A DNA stretch of 64,000 nucleotides from Arcticibacter sp045629565. Lineage in GTDB: Bacteria; Bacteroidota; Bacteroidia; Sphingobacteriales; Sphingobacteriaceae. A model generated the notes under the pieces. The model had not been told where the DNA came from, did no database searches, and was given only the letters and a program-made list of their open reading frames with translations. The translations under genes and the position numbers were made by a program. This document shows, in pieces, positions 34,091-43,880 of the stretch (within the stretch, counting starts at the first letter, position 1; every line of letters starts with the position of its first letter). Location of the stretch: positions 81,714-145,713 of the forward strand of contig NZ_JAZQRL010000101.1 in assembly GCF_045629565.1 (NCBI RefSeq), read 5' to 3'.

Positions 34091-36559
34091 TTATTTTCCT
34101 TTTGAATATCTTAAACTCATCTTGGCTACCCTTTCCTCCAGTGTCTCCGTAGTCAGCTTTTCCCTTAACCTATCCACCATAATAGGAAAAGCGAAGGGTG
34201 TAGGCTTTTCACTCTCTGTAATAATCACCTTAAGCTTTTGCAACCTGCTTAAAGCCTCCCTAAGCCTGAACTCCTCCAACTGAAACTGCAGCGCTTCATT
34301 ATAAGCCTGCCGTACCAAAACATTGTCCGGCTCATACTCATTGAAGACATCGAAAAGCAGCGAAGTCGAAGCTTGAAGGTGCCGGTTCTTCATCGTCTTT
34401 CCCGGATATCCCGTGAATACCAGGCCCGCAATATGTGCTATATCCCTGAAACGTCTTCTGGCCATCTCGTTTGCGTTCAAGCTGCTCTGTATATCATCAA
34501 GCAGGTTTTCGGATGAAAACAAATCTGCTGCGATGGCCTCCTCCAAGGGTATCGGATCTGCCGACAATAATTCAAACCCATAATCATTCATAGCAATGGA
34601 AAAGCTGGCCTTCCTCACCTTCGCAATACGGTAGGCAAACAACGATGCCATCCCCTCATGTACCAGACGCCCTTCAAAGGGATAAAAGAACAGATGATAA
34701 CCATCGTGAGAATTAAAACGCTCAATCAGGAACTCATCACTTGTCGGCAAATGAGAAAGCTGCGCCTGCATGTCAAATAAAGGCCTCAGCGTCTTAATCT
34801 CAATGTCGCTCTCAATATGATGCGCTACATCGTCCAGCTTGCTCCTGAACATCGCAGAGAGCTGAGAAGACAAAGGTATCCGCCCTCCCATCCAGCTTGG
34901 AATCCTGCCATTGCTTTTCGGCGACTTTTTCACAAACGCCGTCATATCTTTTATCTTCACCAGTTCCAGACTCCTGCCGGCAAACCAGAAATTATCCCCC
35001 ACCTTCATTCTGGTAACAAAATCTTCTTCAATAGACCCCAGGTATCCGCCTGAAAGAAACTTGATGCGCATACTTACATCGCTTACAATCGTTCCCATGG
35101 TGAGCCTGTGCCGCATGGCAACGCGCTTACTCTTCACTTTATACAATCCCTCCTCTATTTCCACTTTGAGGTATTCATCATACTGCGACAGCGTCTTACC
35201 CCCAAGCGTAATAAAATTCAGAATCTGTGCGTATTCCGACTCCCTCAAATCCGCGTAAGCATAGGTTTGCTTTAACTCATGGAATATCTCGTCGGCCCTG
35301 AACCCATCCGAAACAGCTAATGTAACCAGATATTGCATCAACACGTCCATGGCCAGAACTATCGGATCCCTGCTTTCAAATATCCGGTGTTCTATAGCCC
35401 CTTTTATTGCTGCACCTTCCAGCAGCTCCAGCGAATGCGTAGGTACAAACCAGGCTTTTGAAGTCGCCCCCGGATGATGGCCGCTCCTGCCCGCACGCTG
35501 CATAAACCGTGCTACACCCTTCGGACTCCCGATCTGCACTACCGAGTCTACCGGCCGAAAATCGACGCCCAGATCCAAACTAGAGGTACACACGACCAGC
35601 TTGAGCATCTCATTGTGCAGCGCAGCCTCAACCCAGGAGCGAAGCTCATTGTCTAGCGATCCATGGTGCATAGCCATTATTCCCGCATACTCAGGATAGC
35701 GGTCTAAAATAGCATGATACCAAATTTCAGACTGTGATCGCGTATTCGTAAAGATCAATGTCGTCTTGCTCTTTGCTACAATATCCATCACCTTCGGAAG
35801 AAGCTTGATCCCCAGGTGGCCCGCCCATGAAAACTGCTCAATATCATCGGGGATGATCGACTGGATCTCTATCTTCTTGTCAAGATCTGCCCTCACAAGA
35901 CGAATGGCTGCACGGTCAGCAACATAACCCAAAAGCACATCAGCCCCCTGCTCCAGATTTCCAATAGTAGCACTGATTCCCCAGATTCTTAAGTTTGATG
36001 CCGAAGCCTTCTTAATACCCTTCAGTCGCGAAAGTCCCAGCTCAAGCTGCACACCCCGTTTCGTGCCGAGCAGCTCATGCCACTCATCGGCAATCACAGC
36101 TTGCAAATTCTCAAATAGCTTCGGATAATCCTTCTGCGAAAGCATCAGGTGCAAGCTTTCTGGCGTAGTCAGCAATACTTCGGGCTGCCTGCGCTTCAGC
36201 GCCTGCTTTTCCTTAGCCGATGTATCCCCGGTACGACTACCTATTGACCAGGGGATTTCCAGATCATCTACCACGGTCTGCATGGCCTTCCGGATGTCAT
36301 TGGTCAATGCCCGCAAAGGCGTTATCCAAAGCATCATCAGTCCGTTATTACGCTTTTCTTTATACGTATCGGGATAGCGGTTAATATAGTCGGCAACAAT
36401 AGGCAAAAATAAAGCGAATGTCTTACCACTCCCCGTAGGGGCATTTAGCAAACCCGAGGAACCCGAGAGATAAGCCGCCTGCATCTCTTTCTGAAACGCA
36501 AACTGCTTCCACCCTTTCATTTTAAACCATGCAGAGATCGCCTTTTCACCAGCAGTCAT
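34091..36559 (-). CDS. Ligase-associated DEXH-box helicase (Lhr-like)
   Basis: 822 residues of superfamily 2. Walker A NAPTGSGKTFALFLPI near 40, DEWH box in VIADEWHELLGTKRGVQ, SATIGNLEQG, then LDLGVDFRPVD and QRAGRSGHHPG in the second RecA lobe. An Lhr-like C-terminal region fills the last 400 residues. Third gene of an exonuclease-ligase-helicase cassette and probably acts in the same repair pathway. Start 28 bases downstream of the ligase stop. Confidence 0.93.
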   Translation of the reverse strand: MTAGEKAISAWFKMKGWKQFAFQKEMQAAYLSGSSGLLNAPTGSGKTFALFLPIVADYINRYPDTYKEKRNNGLMMLWITPLRALTNDIRKAMQTVVDDLEIPWSIGSRTGDTSAKEKQALKRRQPEVLLTTPESLHLMLSQKDYPKLFENLQAVIADEWHELLGTKRGVQLELGLSRLKGIKKASASNLRIWGISATIGNLEQGADVLLGYVADRAAIRLVRADLDKKIEIQSIIPDDIEQFSWAGHLGIKLLPKVMDIVAKSKTTLIFTNTRSQSEIWYHAILDRYPEYAGIMAMHHGSLDNELRSWVEAALHNEMLKLVVCTSSLDLGVDFRPVDSVVQIGSPKGVARFMQRAGRSGHHPGATSKAWFVPTHSLELLEGAAIKGAIEHRIFESRDPIVLAMDVLMQYLVTLAVSDGFRADEIFHELKQTYAYADLRESEYAQILNFITLGGKTLSQYDEYLKVEIEEGLYKVKSKRVAMRHRLTMGTIVSDVSMRIKFLSGGYLGSIEEDFVTRMKVGDNFWFAGRSLELVKIKDMTAFVKKSPKSNGRIPSWMGGRIPLSSQLSAMFRSKLDDVAHHIESDIEIKTLRPLFDMQAQLSHLPTSDEFLIERFNSHDGYHLFFYPFEGRLVHEGMASLFAYRIAKVRKASFSIAMNDYGFELLSADPIPLEEAIAADLFSSENLLDDIQSSLNANEMARRRFRDIAHIAGLVFTGYPGKTMKNRHLQASTSLLFDVFNEYEPDNVLVRQAYNEALQFQLEEFRLREALSRLQKLKVIITESEKPTPFAFPIMVDRLREKLTTETLEERVAKMSLRYSKGK

Positions 36560-36587
36560 ATTTTTCTTATCAATAACATTAACGATT

Positions 36588-38201
36588 TCAGGCGAGCATC
36601 GCTTTTAAAGCTTCGATATGATCAGCTTCCTCAATTTTCTTATCATGCCGCCAGCGCAATATGCGCGGAAAGCGTAGGGCTACGCCAGACTTATGCCTCG
36701 AAGACGCATTTATTGCCTCAAAGCCTATTTCAAAAACGAGCCCGGGCTTAACGGTTCTCACCGGACCAAACTTCTCGAGCGTATTTCTCTTTACATAATG
36801 ATCAACCTGATTAATCTCCTTATCGGTAAGTCCCGAATAAGCCTTCGCAACGGGCACCAGCTTGTCTCCGTCCCAAACAGCGAACGTATAATCGGTATAC
36901 AGATCAGCCCGTCTCCCATGTCCTTTCTGCGCATAGACCATTACCGCATCAACCGTCAAGGGGTCAACCTTCCACTTCCACCAGTCGCCACGCTTCCGCC
37001 CTGTCTGATAAACCGATTCTTTCCTCTTCAGCATAAACCCCTCCGCAACCTGCTCCCTGGCCGTCAGGCGGAGGTCGTATAGCTGTTGCCAAGAACTAAA
37101 AGAAACCACCTCCGATAGCCTGAAGATATCCTGATGAGCACTTTCCGAATGAATACGCTCCACAATAGAGCGCCTGTAACGAAGCGGCATAGAGCGCACG
37201 TCATCTCCTTCAAACTCCAGACAATCGTATGCTATAAAAGCCATCGGACTGTCCGTCATGATCTTCTTCGTCAGGTTTTTCCGTCCGATCCTGGTCTGCA
37301 GCACGTTAAAAGGCAGCGGACAATTTCCACTAAAGCAGATAGCCTCCCCATCCAGCACAGTACCGTCCGGCAGGTCCGAAATAAACCGATGAAGCTCAGG
37401 AAACTTGTCAGTCACCAGATCTTCTCCCCTGCTCCAGATGAAGATCTGTCCATCCCTGAAAATCACCTGGGCCCTGATCCCGTCCCACTTCCACTCTGCC
37501 TGCCACTGGTCGGGGTTCCCTAGCGCAGCTTCCATATCCTCTGCCGACTTCACCTGGTCAGACGTCTCCTGAATGGGATAAGCCAAACAAAACGGGTAGG
37601 GTCTCGAAATATCCTCAGACGCATCCTGCTCCTGCATCAGATCGTGGAAGTTGAACGTTGCCGGATCCCAGTTACCCATTATTCTATGCGTCAGCACAGA
37701 CGGCTCCAGCCCCGACAGCTCAGCCAGTGCCTTCACAATAAGACTATGAGAAACCCCGACCCGGAAGCTACCCGTCAGGATTTTATTAAAAACAAAACGC
37801 TCCTGCCGGTCCATACTATCCCAGGCATCCAGCAGCCAACCCCTTTTTTCATTTTCTTCAAGCGATGAAAGAGCATTTATCTCGTTAATCCACGCCGTCA
37901 GCGGCTTATTCTGAGACCCGCCAGGCTCAGGCAGCAGCAAGGCGATGGTCTCTCCCAGATCGCCCACAACCTGGTATGACTCCTCAAAAAGCCAGGCCGG
38001 AATATGAGCAAGATCCATTGCCCAAGTCTTGATCAGTGTAGAATTTATCTGCCGCCGGGGCTTTCTGCCCGTAAAGAGCGCAAGAGTACTGATCTTGTCG
38101 GCGTCAGACACCAGCATGAAATAGTCTTTAAGAATCCGAACTTTTTCCGAAGTCTTGTTCGTCTCATCGAGATCAGAAAACAGCTTTGCAAAATCCTTCA
38201 T
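36588..38201 (-). CDS. Ligase-associated ATP-dependent DNA ligase
   Basis: 537 residues. N-terminal DNA-binding domain (1-190), then the adenylation domain with KxDG motif AEWKWDGIRAQ (nucleotidyl Lys 238) and an OB fold (GHGRRADLYTDYTFAVWDG, GLVFEIGFEAIN). This is the long ATP-dependent ligase found in the bacterial 'ligase-associated DNA damage response' cassette; a normal LigA is expected elsewhere. ATG at 38201 overlaps the exonuclease stop by four bases. Confidence 0.94.
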   Translation of the reverse strand: MKDFAKLFSDLDETNKTSEKVRILKDYFMLVSDADKISTLALFTGRKPRRQINSTLIKTWAMDLAHIPAWLFEESYQVVGDLGETIALLLPEPGGSQNKPLTAWINEINALSSLEENEKRGWLLDAWDSMDRQERFVFNKILTGSFRVGVSHSLIVKALAELSGLEPSVLTHRIMGNWDPATFNFHDLMQEQDASEDISRPYPFCLAYPIQETSDQVKSAEDMEAALGNPDQWQAEWKWDGIRAQVIFRDGQIFIWSRGEDLVTDKFPELHRFISDLPDGTVLDGEAICFSGNCPLPFNVLQTRIGRKNLTKKIMTDSPMAFIAYDCLEFEGDDVRSMPLRYRRSIVERIHSESAHQDIFRLSEVVSFSSWQQLYDLRLTAREQVAEGFMLKRKESVYQTGRKRGDWWKWKVDPLTVDAVMVYAQKGHGRRADLYTDYTFAVWDGDKLVPVAKAYSGLTDKEINQVDHYVKRNTLEKFGPVRTVKPGLVFEIGFEAINASSRHKSGVALRFPRILRWRHDKKIEEADHIEALKAMLA

Positions 38202-39223
38202 ACCACTTCCTCCACTTTAGTTTCCCCGGCTTCATCGTCTTCCATGCCATAATGCGTTTCCGCCTCAAACGCATCATATCCAATCTCGCGAAGATAACGG
38301 GAGAAAGATGCCGTCGAACCATGAGTCAGGCACACAGACTCACATTCCGTCGCGCCAATAGCCTCAATCAAGCCATCCCAGTCGGCATGGTCCGACAATA
38401 CAAATCCCCTGTCGGCAGCCCTCCTCCGCTTCGCCCCTCTTATAGCCATCCAGCCCGAGCAGTATCCGAAAGACACAGCAGGAAACTTCCTCATCCAGGG
38501 TGATCCTACTGCCGAAGGAGGACAAATGATCAGGCCACCTCTGGCCTGCTCTCTCTTAAAGTCCGTCGTAATCCGCTCGGCTTGGGGCAGCCGTATTCCG
38601 CTACGTTCAAGAGCCTCATTGGTGTTAGCGATCACACCATGCAGATAAACGCTCCCTATCGAAAGATCCAGCCCTTGCATGATCCGCTGGGCTTTCCCCA
38701 GTGAATAGCCGGCAATCACGGTCGTTCTGCCCTCTTCAGCATTGAACCTCCACCACTCATTGATATCACTAAAGATCTCACGCTGAGGCCTCCATTTATA
38801 CACGGGCATCCCGAATGTACATTCCGAAATAAACGTATGGCACTTCACCGGCTCAAAGGGCGCCGACAAACCGTCATCTTCCAGCTTATAGTCGCCTGAA
38901 GCAACCCAAACTTCACCTTTATACTCCACCCTCACCTGCGCTGATCCGATGATGTGGCCAGCAGGATAAAAGCTAACTTCGACTCCATTGATCGTTGTAC
39001 GCTCGCCATATTCCATCGTCTCCAGCGATATGTCCCCTAACCGATAATACATCACCTCCCTGGATAAATGATGAGCCAGATAATGTTTATGCCCCCACCG
39101 CGCATGATCAGAATGCGCATGCGTAATTACCGCCCGTTCAACCGGCTTCCAGGGATCAATGTAAAAATCCCCTGCTGCGCAATATATACCCTTATCATTA
39201 AACTGAAGAAGTGCTTGAGCCAT
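38198..39223 (-). CDS. Ligase-associated exonuclease, metallo-beta-lactamase fold (CPSF73/Pso2-like)
   Basis: 341 residues. AVITHAHSDHARWGH carries the HxHxDH metal site; SGDYKLEDDG, HTFISECTFGMPVYKW, and SDHADWDGLIEAI give the remaining beta-CASP features. Family members are named 'ligase-associated DNA damage response exonuclease'. The frame opens at 39265, but MAQALLQFNDKGIYC at 39223 is the natural start. First gene of the three-gene cassette. The phosphoesterase that accompanies it in many genomes is not present. Confidence 0.92.
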   Translation of the reverse strand: MAQALLQFNDKGIYCAAGDFYIDPWKPVERAVITHAHSDHARWGHKHYLAHHLSREVMYYRLGDISLETMEYGERTTINGVEVSFYPAGHIIGSAQVRVEYKGEVWVASGDYKLEDDGLSAPFEPVKCHTFISECTFGMPVYKWRPQREIFSDINEWWRFNAEEGRTTVIAGYSLGKAQRIMQGLDLSIGSVYLHGVIANTNEALERSGIRLPQAERITTDFKREQARGGLIICPPSAVGSPWMRKFPAVSFGYCSGWMAIRGAKRRRAADRGFVLSDHADWDGLIEAIGATECESVCLTHGSTASFSRYLREIGYDAFEAETHYGMEDDEAGETKVEEVV

Positions 39224-39263
39224 GCATGAATAACCAACACTAGCCGCAGATAGTTTTAAACGC

Positions 39264-39300
39264 AAAAGGGGCCAGATTCTTCCAAAAACCGGCCCCTTTT
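39264..39300 (-). terminator. Terminator after prc (minus strand)
   Basis: A perfect ten-base-pair stem (39264-39273 with 39291-39300, AAAAGGGGCC arm) with a 17-base loop, T-rich on the minus strand. It separates the protease gene from the downstream repair cassette, which must then have its own promoter in the 40 bases upstream of 39223. Confidence 0.8.
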
Positions 39301-39317
39301 AAAAATTGCATCATTCT

Positions 39318-41474
39318 TTAATATACCATGGTGAACTGACCCGCCTGGTTAAGGCGGATAAAGTCAGCCATTGTTTTCAAACTTTCGTCCTGTATAAAGT
39401 CATAATCGTCAGCCTTCTTCACTTCTCCTTTTTTAAGCGGAGGAAGTCCTTTCAGGGCACGGCGCTGATTGTCCCTCGCCAGGTTCCTGGCCTCCTGCAC
39501 TTCGCGCTCCTTCTTAAGTTTTGCCTCGTTAAGCGTTACCTCGTTTTCTGACTCTCTTCTTCTAAACTCGACAATGTCCTCTAACAGGTACTTATACTCT
39601 GTAGACTCCTTCATCCTGTTCTCATGGAGTTTAATCAATTGCGACTTTACCGGAGTAAGATCCGCAACAGGGGTGTATCTCGCCGGACTGATTGAATCAA
39701 AAGGTAAAGCTGAAGGTTCTGAACTTTCTCCATACTTGTCAGCAGAGAATATCATGGGGAATTGAATATCCGGAATCACACCCTTGTGCTGGGTACTGCT
39801 TCCATTGATCCGATAAAATTTGGCTATCGTCAGATTAATCTGTCCAAACCTTGGTCCCTGAGTCGCAGTGGTAGTTTTACCCGTCTTGTCTGTCGTCTTA
39901 ATTTTATTTAAAAACTCATCTACTGTGCTGATATAACGTGATAAATCAAGCGCAGACTGCACCGTTCCTTTTCCATAGGTTTGGGTACCCATTACGATCC
40001 CCCGGTTATAGTCCTGAATAGCGGCAGCAAAGATCTCCGATGCTGATGCACTAAAGCGGTCTACCATTACACCGAGCGGACCTGTCCAGGAAATAGAAGG
40101 ATCGTCGTCATCACTAACCTCCGTACTCCGCGGATTACGTACCTGAACAACCGGACCCGTTTTAATAAATAATCCCGTCAACTCAATAGCTTCCATAAGA
40201 GAGCCTCCGCCATTCGTCCTCAGGTCAATCACAATACCATCAACCTTCTCCCGCTTCAACGTGTCCAAAATGCGTCTGACATCCCTGGTTGTACTTTTAT
40301 AGTTCGGGTCACCAGCCTGATAGTCTTTAAAATTCATATAAAAAGCCGGAACCTCAATAACACCGATCTTGTATGACTTTCCACCTTCAGTAATCGTCTT
40401 GATGGTTTTTTTAGCCGACTGGTCCTCCATAACCACCTTGTCGCGCACCAGCGTCACAATTTTCGGCTGCGAGGAGATCTCCTGGCCTGCAGGGATAATC
40501 TTCAGCCGCACAACAGTTCCTCTCGGGCCTTTGATTTTCGATACCGAATTATCAAGCCTCCAGCCACGAACATCTTCGAACTCGCCATCTTTCCCTTGTG
40601 CTACCCCGATTATTTTATCGTTTACCTGCAGGGTCTTCGCCTTAAACGCAGGTCCGCCTGGAACAATCGCCGCAATTTTAATAACCTCATTTTCCAATTG
40701 TAAACTAGCTCCTATTCCTTCAAACGTTCTCGACATTTCTTCGTTGAAAGCCTGAGCACGTTGCGGAATAAAATAGTTGGTGTGAGGATCTATCGTTTCC
40801 GTAAACGAGTTCATGATCACCTGAAAAGCATCCTCGTTATTAAGCTTCTGAGTCTGAGACAAGAGGTTTTTATACCGGGTCTTCAGCGTCTCCTTATTCT
40901 TTGCTGCATCCCCGCCTGATAATTTCAGGTTTAACAGATCTGATTTCACCCGCTTTTGCCACAATTCATTGGAAGCTTCGATCGATGCCAGCCACGGTAA
41001 TTTTTCGCGATTATAAGTAAACGTTTCATTCTTTGTAAAATCAAAGGGCTTGTCTACCTGGCTCATCGAATATTTTAACCTGTCAGCATACCGTGCCTGA
41101 AACACATTAAAAATATGAAAGAAAGCCGTAAGGTCACCAGCGCGGAGATCATCATCAAACGTCAGACGATACTTCTCAAACGATTTGATGTCTGAAGCAA
41201 GCAGGTAACTCCTGCCCTGATCGAGCTGATTAATATATTTGTCCAGAATTTTCGATGACAGTGAATCATTCACCTTCACCTTCTTATAATGTGCCCCCTC
41301 GATAATTTTGACGAGTTCCCGGGCTACCAAACTCTGAGAAGGATCGGGCTTCAAATTAGCAGAGCCTTCCACATCCACTACCACACGAGGCTCGGCAGCG
41401 CACGCTATAAAAGCGAGAATAAACAAAGCCAGGAACATTTTTTTTAGCATTTCTTTAAAAGATTTAAAATCCAT
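39318..41474 (-). CDS. prc: Tail-specific protease Prc (S41 family)
   Basis: 718 residues. N-terminal hydrophobic signal with FILAFIACAAEPRVV, possibly a lipoprotein. A helical N-domain (about 40-240), PDZ (ASLQLENEVIKIAAIVPGGPAF), then S41: DLRTNGGGSLMEAIELTGLF, RFSASASEIFAAAIQDYNRG (nucleophile Ser) and GTQTYGKGTVQ (Lys). Ends with a basic DUF3340-like tail. Prc degrades and processes periplasmic proteins. Two adjacent S41 enzymes in one window is notable but common in this phylum. Alternative downstream Met starts exist. Confidence 0.92.
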   Translation of the reverse strand: MDFKSFKEMLKKMFLALFILAFIACAAEPRVVVDVEGSANLKPDPSQSLVARELVKIIEGAHYKKVKVNDSLSSKILDKYINQLDQGRSYLLASDIKSFEKYRLTFDDDLRAGDLTAFFHIFNVFQARYADRLKYSMSQVDKPFDFTKNETFTYNREKLPWLASIEASNELWQKRVKSDLLNLKLSGGDAAKNKETLKTRYKNLLSQTQKLNNEDAFQVIMNSFTETIDPHTNYFIPQRAQAFNEEMSRTFEGIGASLQLENEVIKIAAIVPGGPAFKAKTLQVNDKIIGVAQGKDGEFEDVRGWRLDNSVSKIKGPRGTVVRLKIIPAGQEISSQPKIVTLVRDKVVMEDQSAKKTIKTITEGGKSYKIGVIEVPAFYMNFKDYQAGDPNYKSTTRDVRRILDTLKREKVDGIVIDLRTNGGGSLMEAIELTGLFIKTGPVVQVRNPRSTEVSDDDDPSISWTGPLGVMVDRFSASASEIFAAAIQDYNRGIVMGTQTYGKGTVQSALDLSRYISTVDEFLNKIKTTDKTGKTTTATQGPRFGQINLTIAKFYRINGSSTQHKGVIPDIQFPMIFSADKYGESSEPSALPFDSISPARYTPVADLTPVKSQLIKLHENRMKESTEYKYLLEDIVEFRRRESENEVTLNEAKLKKEREVQEARNLARDNQRRALKGLPPLKKGEVKKADDYDFIQDESLKTMADFIRLNQAGQFTMVY

Positions 41475-41521
41475 TTCTTATAACCTATCTGCGAATTCTA
41501 TACCAGTTTACGAGTATAAAC

Positions 41522-41551
41522 AAAAAAGAGGCAGTAAACTACCGCCTCTTT
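41522..41551 (-). terminator. Terminator closing the fimbrial cluster (minus strand)
   Basis: An eight-base-pair stem (41525-41532 with 41544-41551, GAGGC core) with a T6 run on the minus strand at 41522-41527. It lies downstream of the last fimbrial-cluster gene (ends 41613) and marks the left boundary of that accessory region. Confidence 0.75.
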
Positions 41552-41612
41552 AACATAACAAAATCAAAAATAGTATTTGTGTCTCAGAATATTCATTAAA
41601 TAGAACCTTTTT

Positions 41613-42617
41613 TCAACTAGCTGAATCATCAAGCAGGTAGTTCGCTATTTGCCCAAACCCCGCATCTTTCAGCAGTACCGTTTTATTCTTGTCCAGCAGG
41701 TAAAGCGAGGGTATTGCCCGCAGGTCGTACACCACATCCTGTCTGAACTTCCCTGTGGGGTCGCAGGCATTGATCCAGGAAGCGGGAATCTCCGAAACGT
41801 GTTTTTGCCACAGCGCGATATCCGTATCGGGATAAAATGCAAGTATGCTCAATTTCCCTTTTTGCAATAAATCCGCATACAACGGCGAGCCTTGAATGGC
41901 TTCTTTCATTTGCACGCAAGCGTGGCATTCGGGGTTATTGAAAAATACCAGTGTGAAATCGGTTTTTAAATCGTACAGTTTGCCCGTTCTCCCCGTTGCG
42001 GTGGCATAACTGAAATTGGCGGCTCTGGTTCCTGCCCGGTTTTTCAGGATCATTTTCCGGACAAAAGCCGGGCGTATTCTATGGGGTTCATCGGTGTGTT
42101 TGTCCGCAAGGATGTATTCTACCACTGCCAGATAGCATTCCTCATTCCTGAAAGGGGAATTGGGTTCGTAAAGGTATTTCTCGAATTGCCCGCAGAAGTA
42201 GCCGTACATCGCGCTGTCCGCTTCGCATTGGGCAAGTAACGCCCAGATAGAGCGGTTTACCGCGGAGTTTTTCACCCGGGGCAGCAGGTCGACATAGTCG
42301 GCAAATGCCTGTTCGGTCACTTGTGGTAAATGGATGAGTGTGGTATCCGAAAAATCGAAATTGTCCCAATAATGCTTCACCAGATAGTCGGCACGCAGAG
42401 CCGGGTCAGTCAGCGTGGCGGGGATTTCAGGCAAGGTGAACCTCTTTTGCACACCCTTTTGTTGCAGGGATGACACTATGGCTGCCGAATCGGAACCGCC
42501 GGAGAACAACAACATTGCCAGCAGGAACCAGATGCTCATGCATCCCGCCAGAATCACCGTCCATATGGCAATAACATCCCATTTATACCTGTTTTTTAAA
42601 TTTGTAATCCGTTTCAT
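41613..42617 (-). CDS. DUF5106 / thioredoxin-like envelope protein
   Basis: 334 residues. One N-terminal membrane segment (WDVIAIWTVILAGCMSIWFLLAML), a helical DUF5106-like domain (about 70-200) and a C-terminal thioredoxin fold with FFNNPECHACVQMKEA, where Cys-His-Ala-Cys is the redox pair. Ends in RAIPSLYLLDKNKTVLLKDAG (cis-Pro loop and final strands). Probably a periplasmic thiol oxidoreductase. Last gene of the fimbrial operon. The frame opens at 42641 (MGDVNSKT); MKRITNLKNRYKW at 42617 is also plausible and used here. Confidence 0.8.
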   Translation of the reverse strand: MKRITNLKNRYKWDVIAIWTVILAGCMSIWFLLAMLLFSGGSDSAAIVSSLQQKGVQKRFTLPEIPATLTDPALRADYLVKHYWDNFDFSDTTLIHLPQVTEQAFADYVDLLPRVKNSAVNRSIWALLAQCEADSAMYGYFCGQFEKYLYEPNSPFRNEECYLAVVEYILADKHTDEPHRIRPAFVRKMILKNRAGTRAANFSYATATGRTGKLYDLKTDFTLVFFNNPECHACVQMKEAIQGSPLYADLLQKGKLSILAFYPDTDIALWQKHVSEIPASWINACDPTGKFRQDVVYDLRAIPSLYLLDKNKTVLLKDAGFGQIANYLLDDSAS

Positions 42618-42683
42618 TGTTTTGCTATTAACATCACCCAAAAATCCCCTGAAGGGAGCTTTGGTAAGTGCGACTTTCGTTTA

Positions 42684-43880
42684 TCAATGCAATTGCTTGT
42701 ACCATTTCAGCTCTTTATAGGCTTCGTTCAGGTTCGGGTACTTCTCCTGCGGAATATAGGTGGTCAGCCCGCTGTGCGATTTCACTTCAAAACCACCGTA
42801 GGAAGGCATGAAATCGGGTGTTGCCACTTTGTACACCACGCATTGCGAAAGGGCGGTTTGCAGTGAATGGGCATCCAATACCAATCTTTCGAAATAATCT
42901 CCGAAGTCAAAGAAGAGGCTGTTATTGCCCCGGTCGAACGATTGAATGCACGCATGACTGCGGCCTTCTCCGTGCTCCGCAAATTCGTTTTCACCCTTTA
43001 ATAAATGCGCTCGCAAGGCAGCGGCCAATGCGTCCAATCCTTTTGTTTGAATGACACTCAATGTCAGCGAAGCATAATCGCCGGAGCGTGTCCGGTAGTC
43101 GGCTTCAATGGCACGCACAAAGCCCGTTAGATCGGCCACAGGTTCAAAGAGCAGCGGTAAAGCGGTAGAATAGCTATTTGTAAACCCGGGTGAAGCGATT
43201 TCCGCAGAGGACGCCACGATGTAATCCGCTTTGTCTTTGAGTTCCCACGCCACTTCGATGCCGGCCATAAAACAGGCTTCGAAGATGATGAAGTCGAACA
43301 TCCCGTCGGGGATGACGGCGGCAAAGGCGGGCAGTTCCATTTCAGCGCGGTTGTCTATCACGATGGAGCGAAGAGCAGGTGTGCCGGAACGCAATGCCGG
43401 GGTATGGTAAGTATGTTCTGGTAGCCAGCCCGAAGCATGAGAAAACAACACCAATCCGTAGCTCTGCGACGGATAACGATCTGCTACTTCCCGCAGTACC
43501 GAACCGAAAACGTCGGCATCGGCTGAATTGCTTGGTTCATACTCATTGATTACCCTTACGGTGTTTACTCCGTTTTTTTCGGTAACGACTTCCGAAAGAG
43601 ACGGATTTGCATCCCTGGTATCCTGATAAATCAGCAATCGGCAATGGCGACCGATGCTGGCGGCCTGCAATTGCCCAACCTTTTCTGCAACTTCATACGA
43701 GAGGTTATTATCACCCCCCATATAACAAAGTACCGTGCGCAAGGGGATTTCATCGGGTGGAATGCAGGGTTCTTCTTTTTCGCACGAGGAAAAGACCAGG
43801 CACACGCACAGCAGGAACGATAGCGCCCCAAGGCGATTCAAACCAGACGCTTTAATGATAGGCTGTTCGGCTGATCTCAT
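42684..43880 (-). CDS. Clostripain-family cysteine protease (C11), lipoprotein
   Basis: 398 residues. SPII signal with LCVCLVFSSCEKEE (lipobox Cys 33). Clan CD protease: YMGGDNNLSYE, catalytic His 148 in LVLFSHASGW, catalytic Cys 203 in IFEACFMAGIEV. Clostripain and many C11 relatives cleave after Arg or Lys. The first 29 bases overlap the end of the preceding thioredoxin gene. Placed inside a type V pilus locus, where P. gingivalis uses the Arg-specific clan CD gingipain to mature its pilins. A role in pilin processing is inference. Confidence 0.9.
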   Translation of the reverse strand: MRSAEQPIIKASGLNRLGALSFLLCVCLVFSSCEKEEPCIPPDEIPLRTVLCYMGGDNNLSYEVAEKVGQLQAASIGRHCRLLIYQDTRDANPSLSEVVTEKNGVNTVRVINEYEPSNSADADVFGSVLREVADRYPSQSYGLVLFSHASGWLPEHTYHTPALRSGTPALRSIVIDNRAEMELPAFAAVIPDGMFDFIIFEACFMAGIEVAWELKDKADYIVASSAEIASPGFTNSYSTALPLLFEPVADLTGFVRAIEADYRTRSGDYASLTLSVIQTKGLDALAAALRAHLLKGENEFAEHGEGRSHACIQSFDRGNNSLFFDFGDYFERLVLDAHSLQTALSQCVVYKVATPDFMPSYGGFEVKSHSGLTTYIPQEKYPNLNEAYKELKWYKQLH

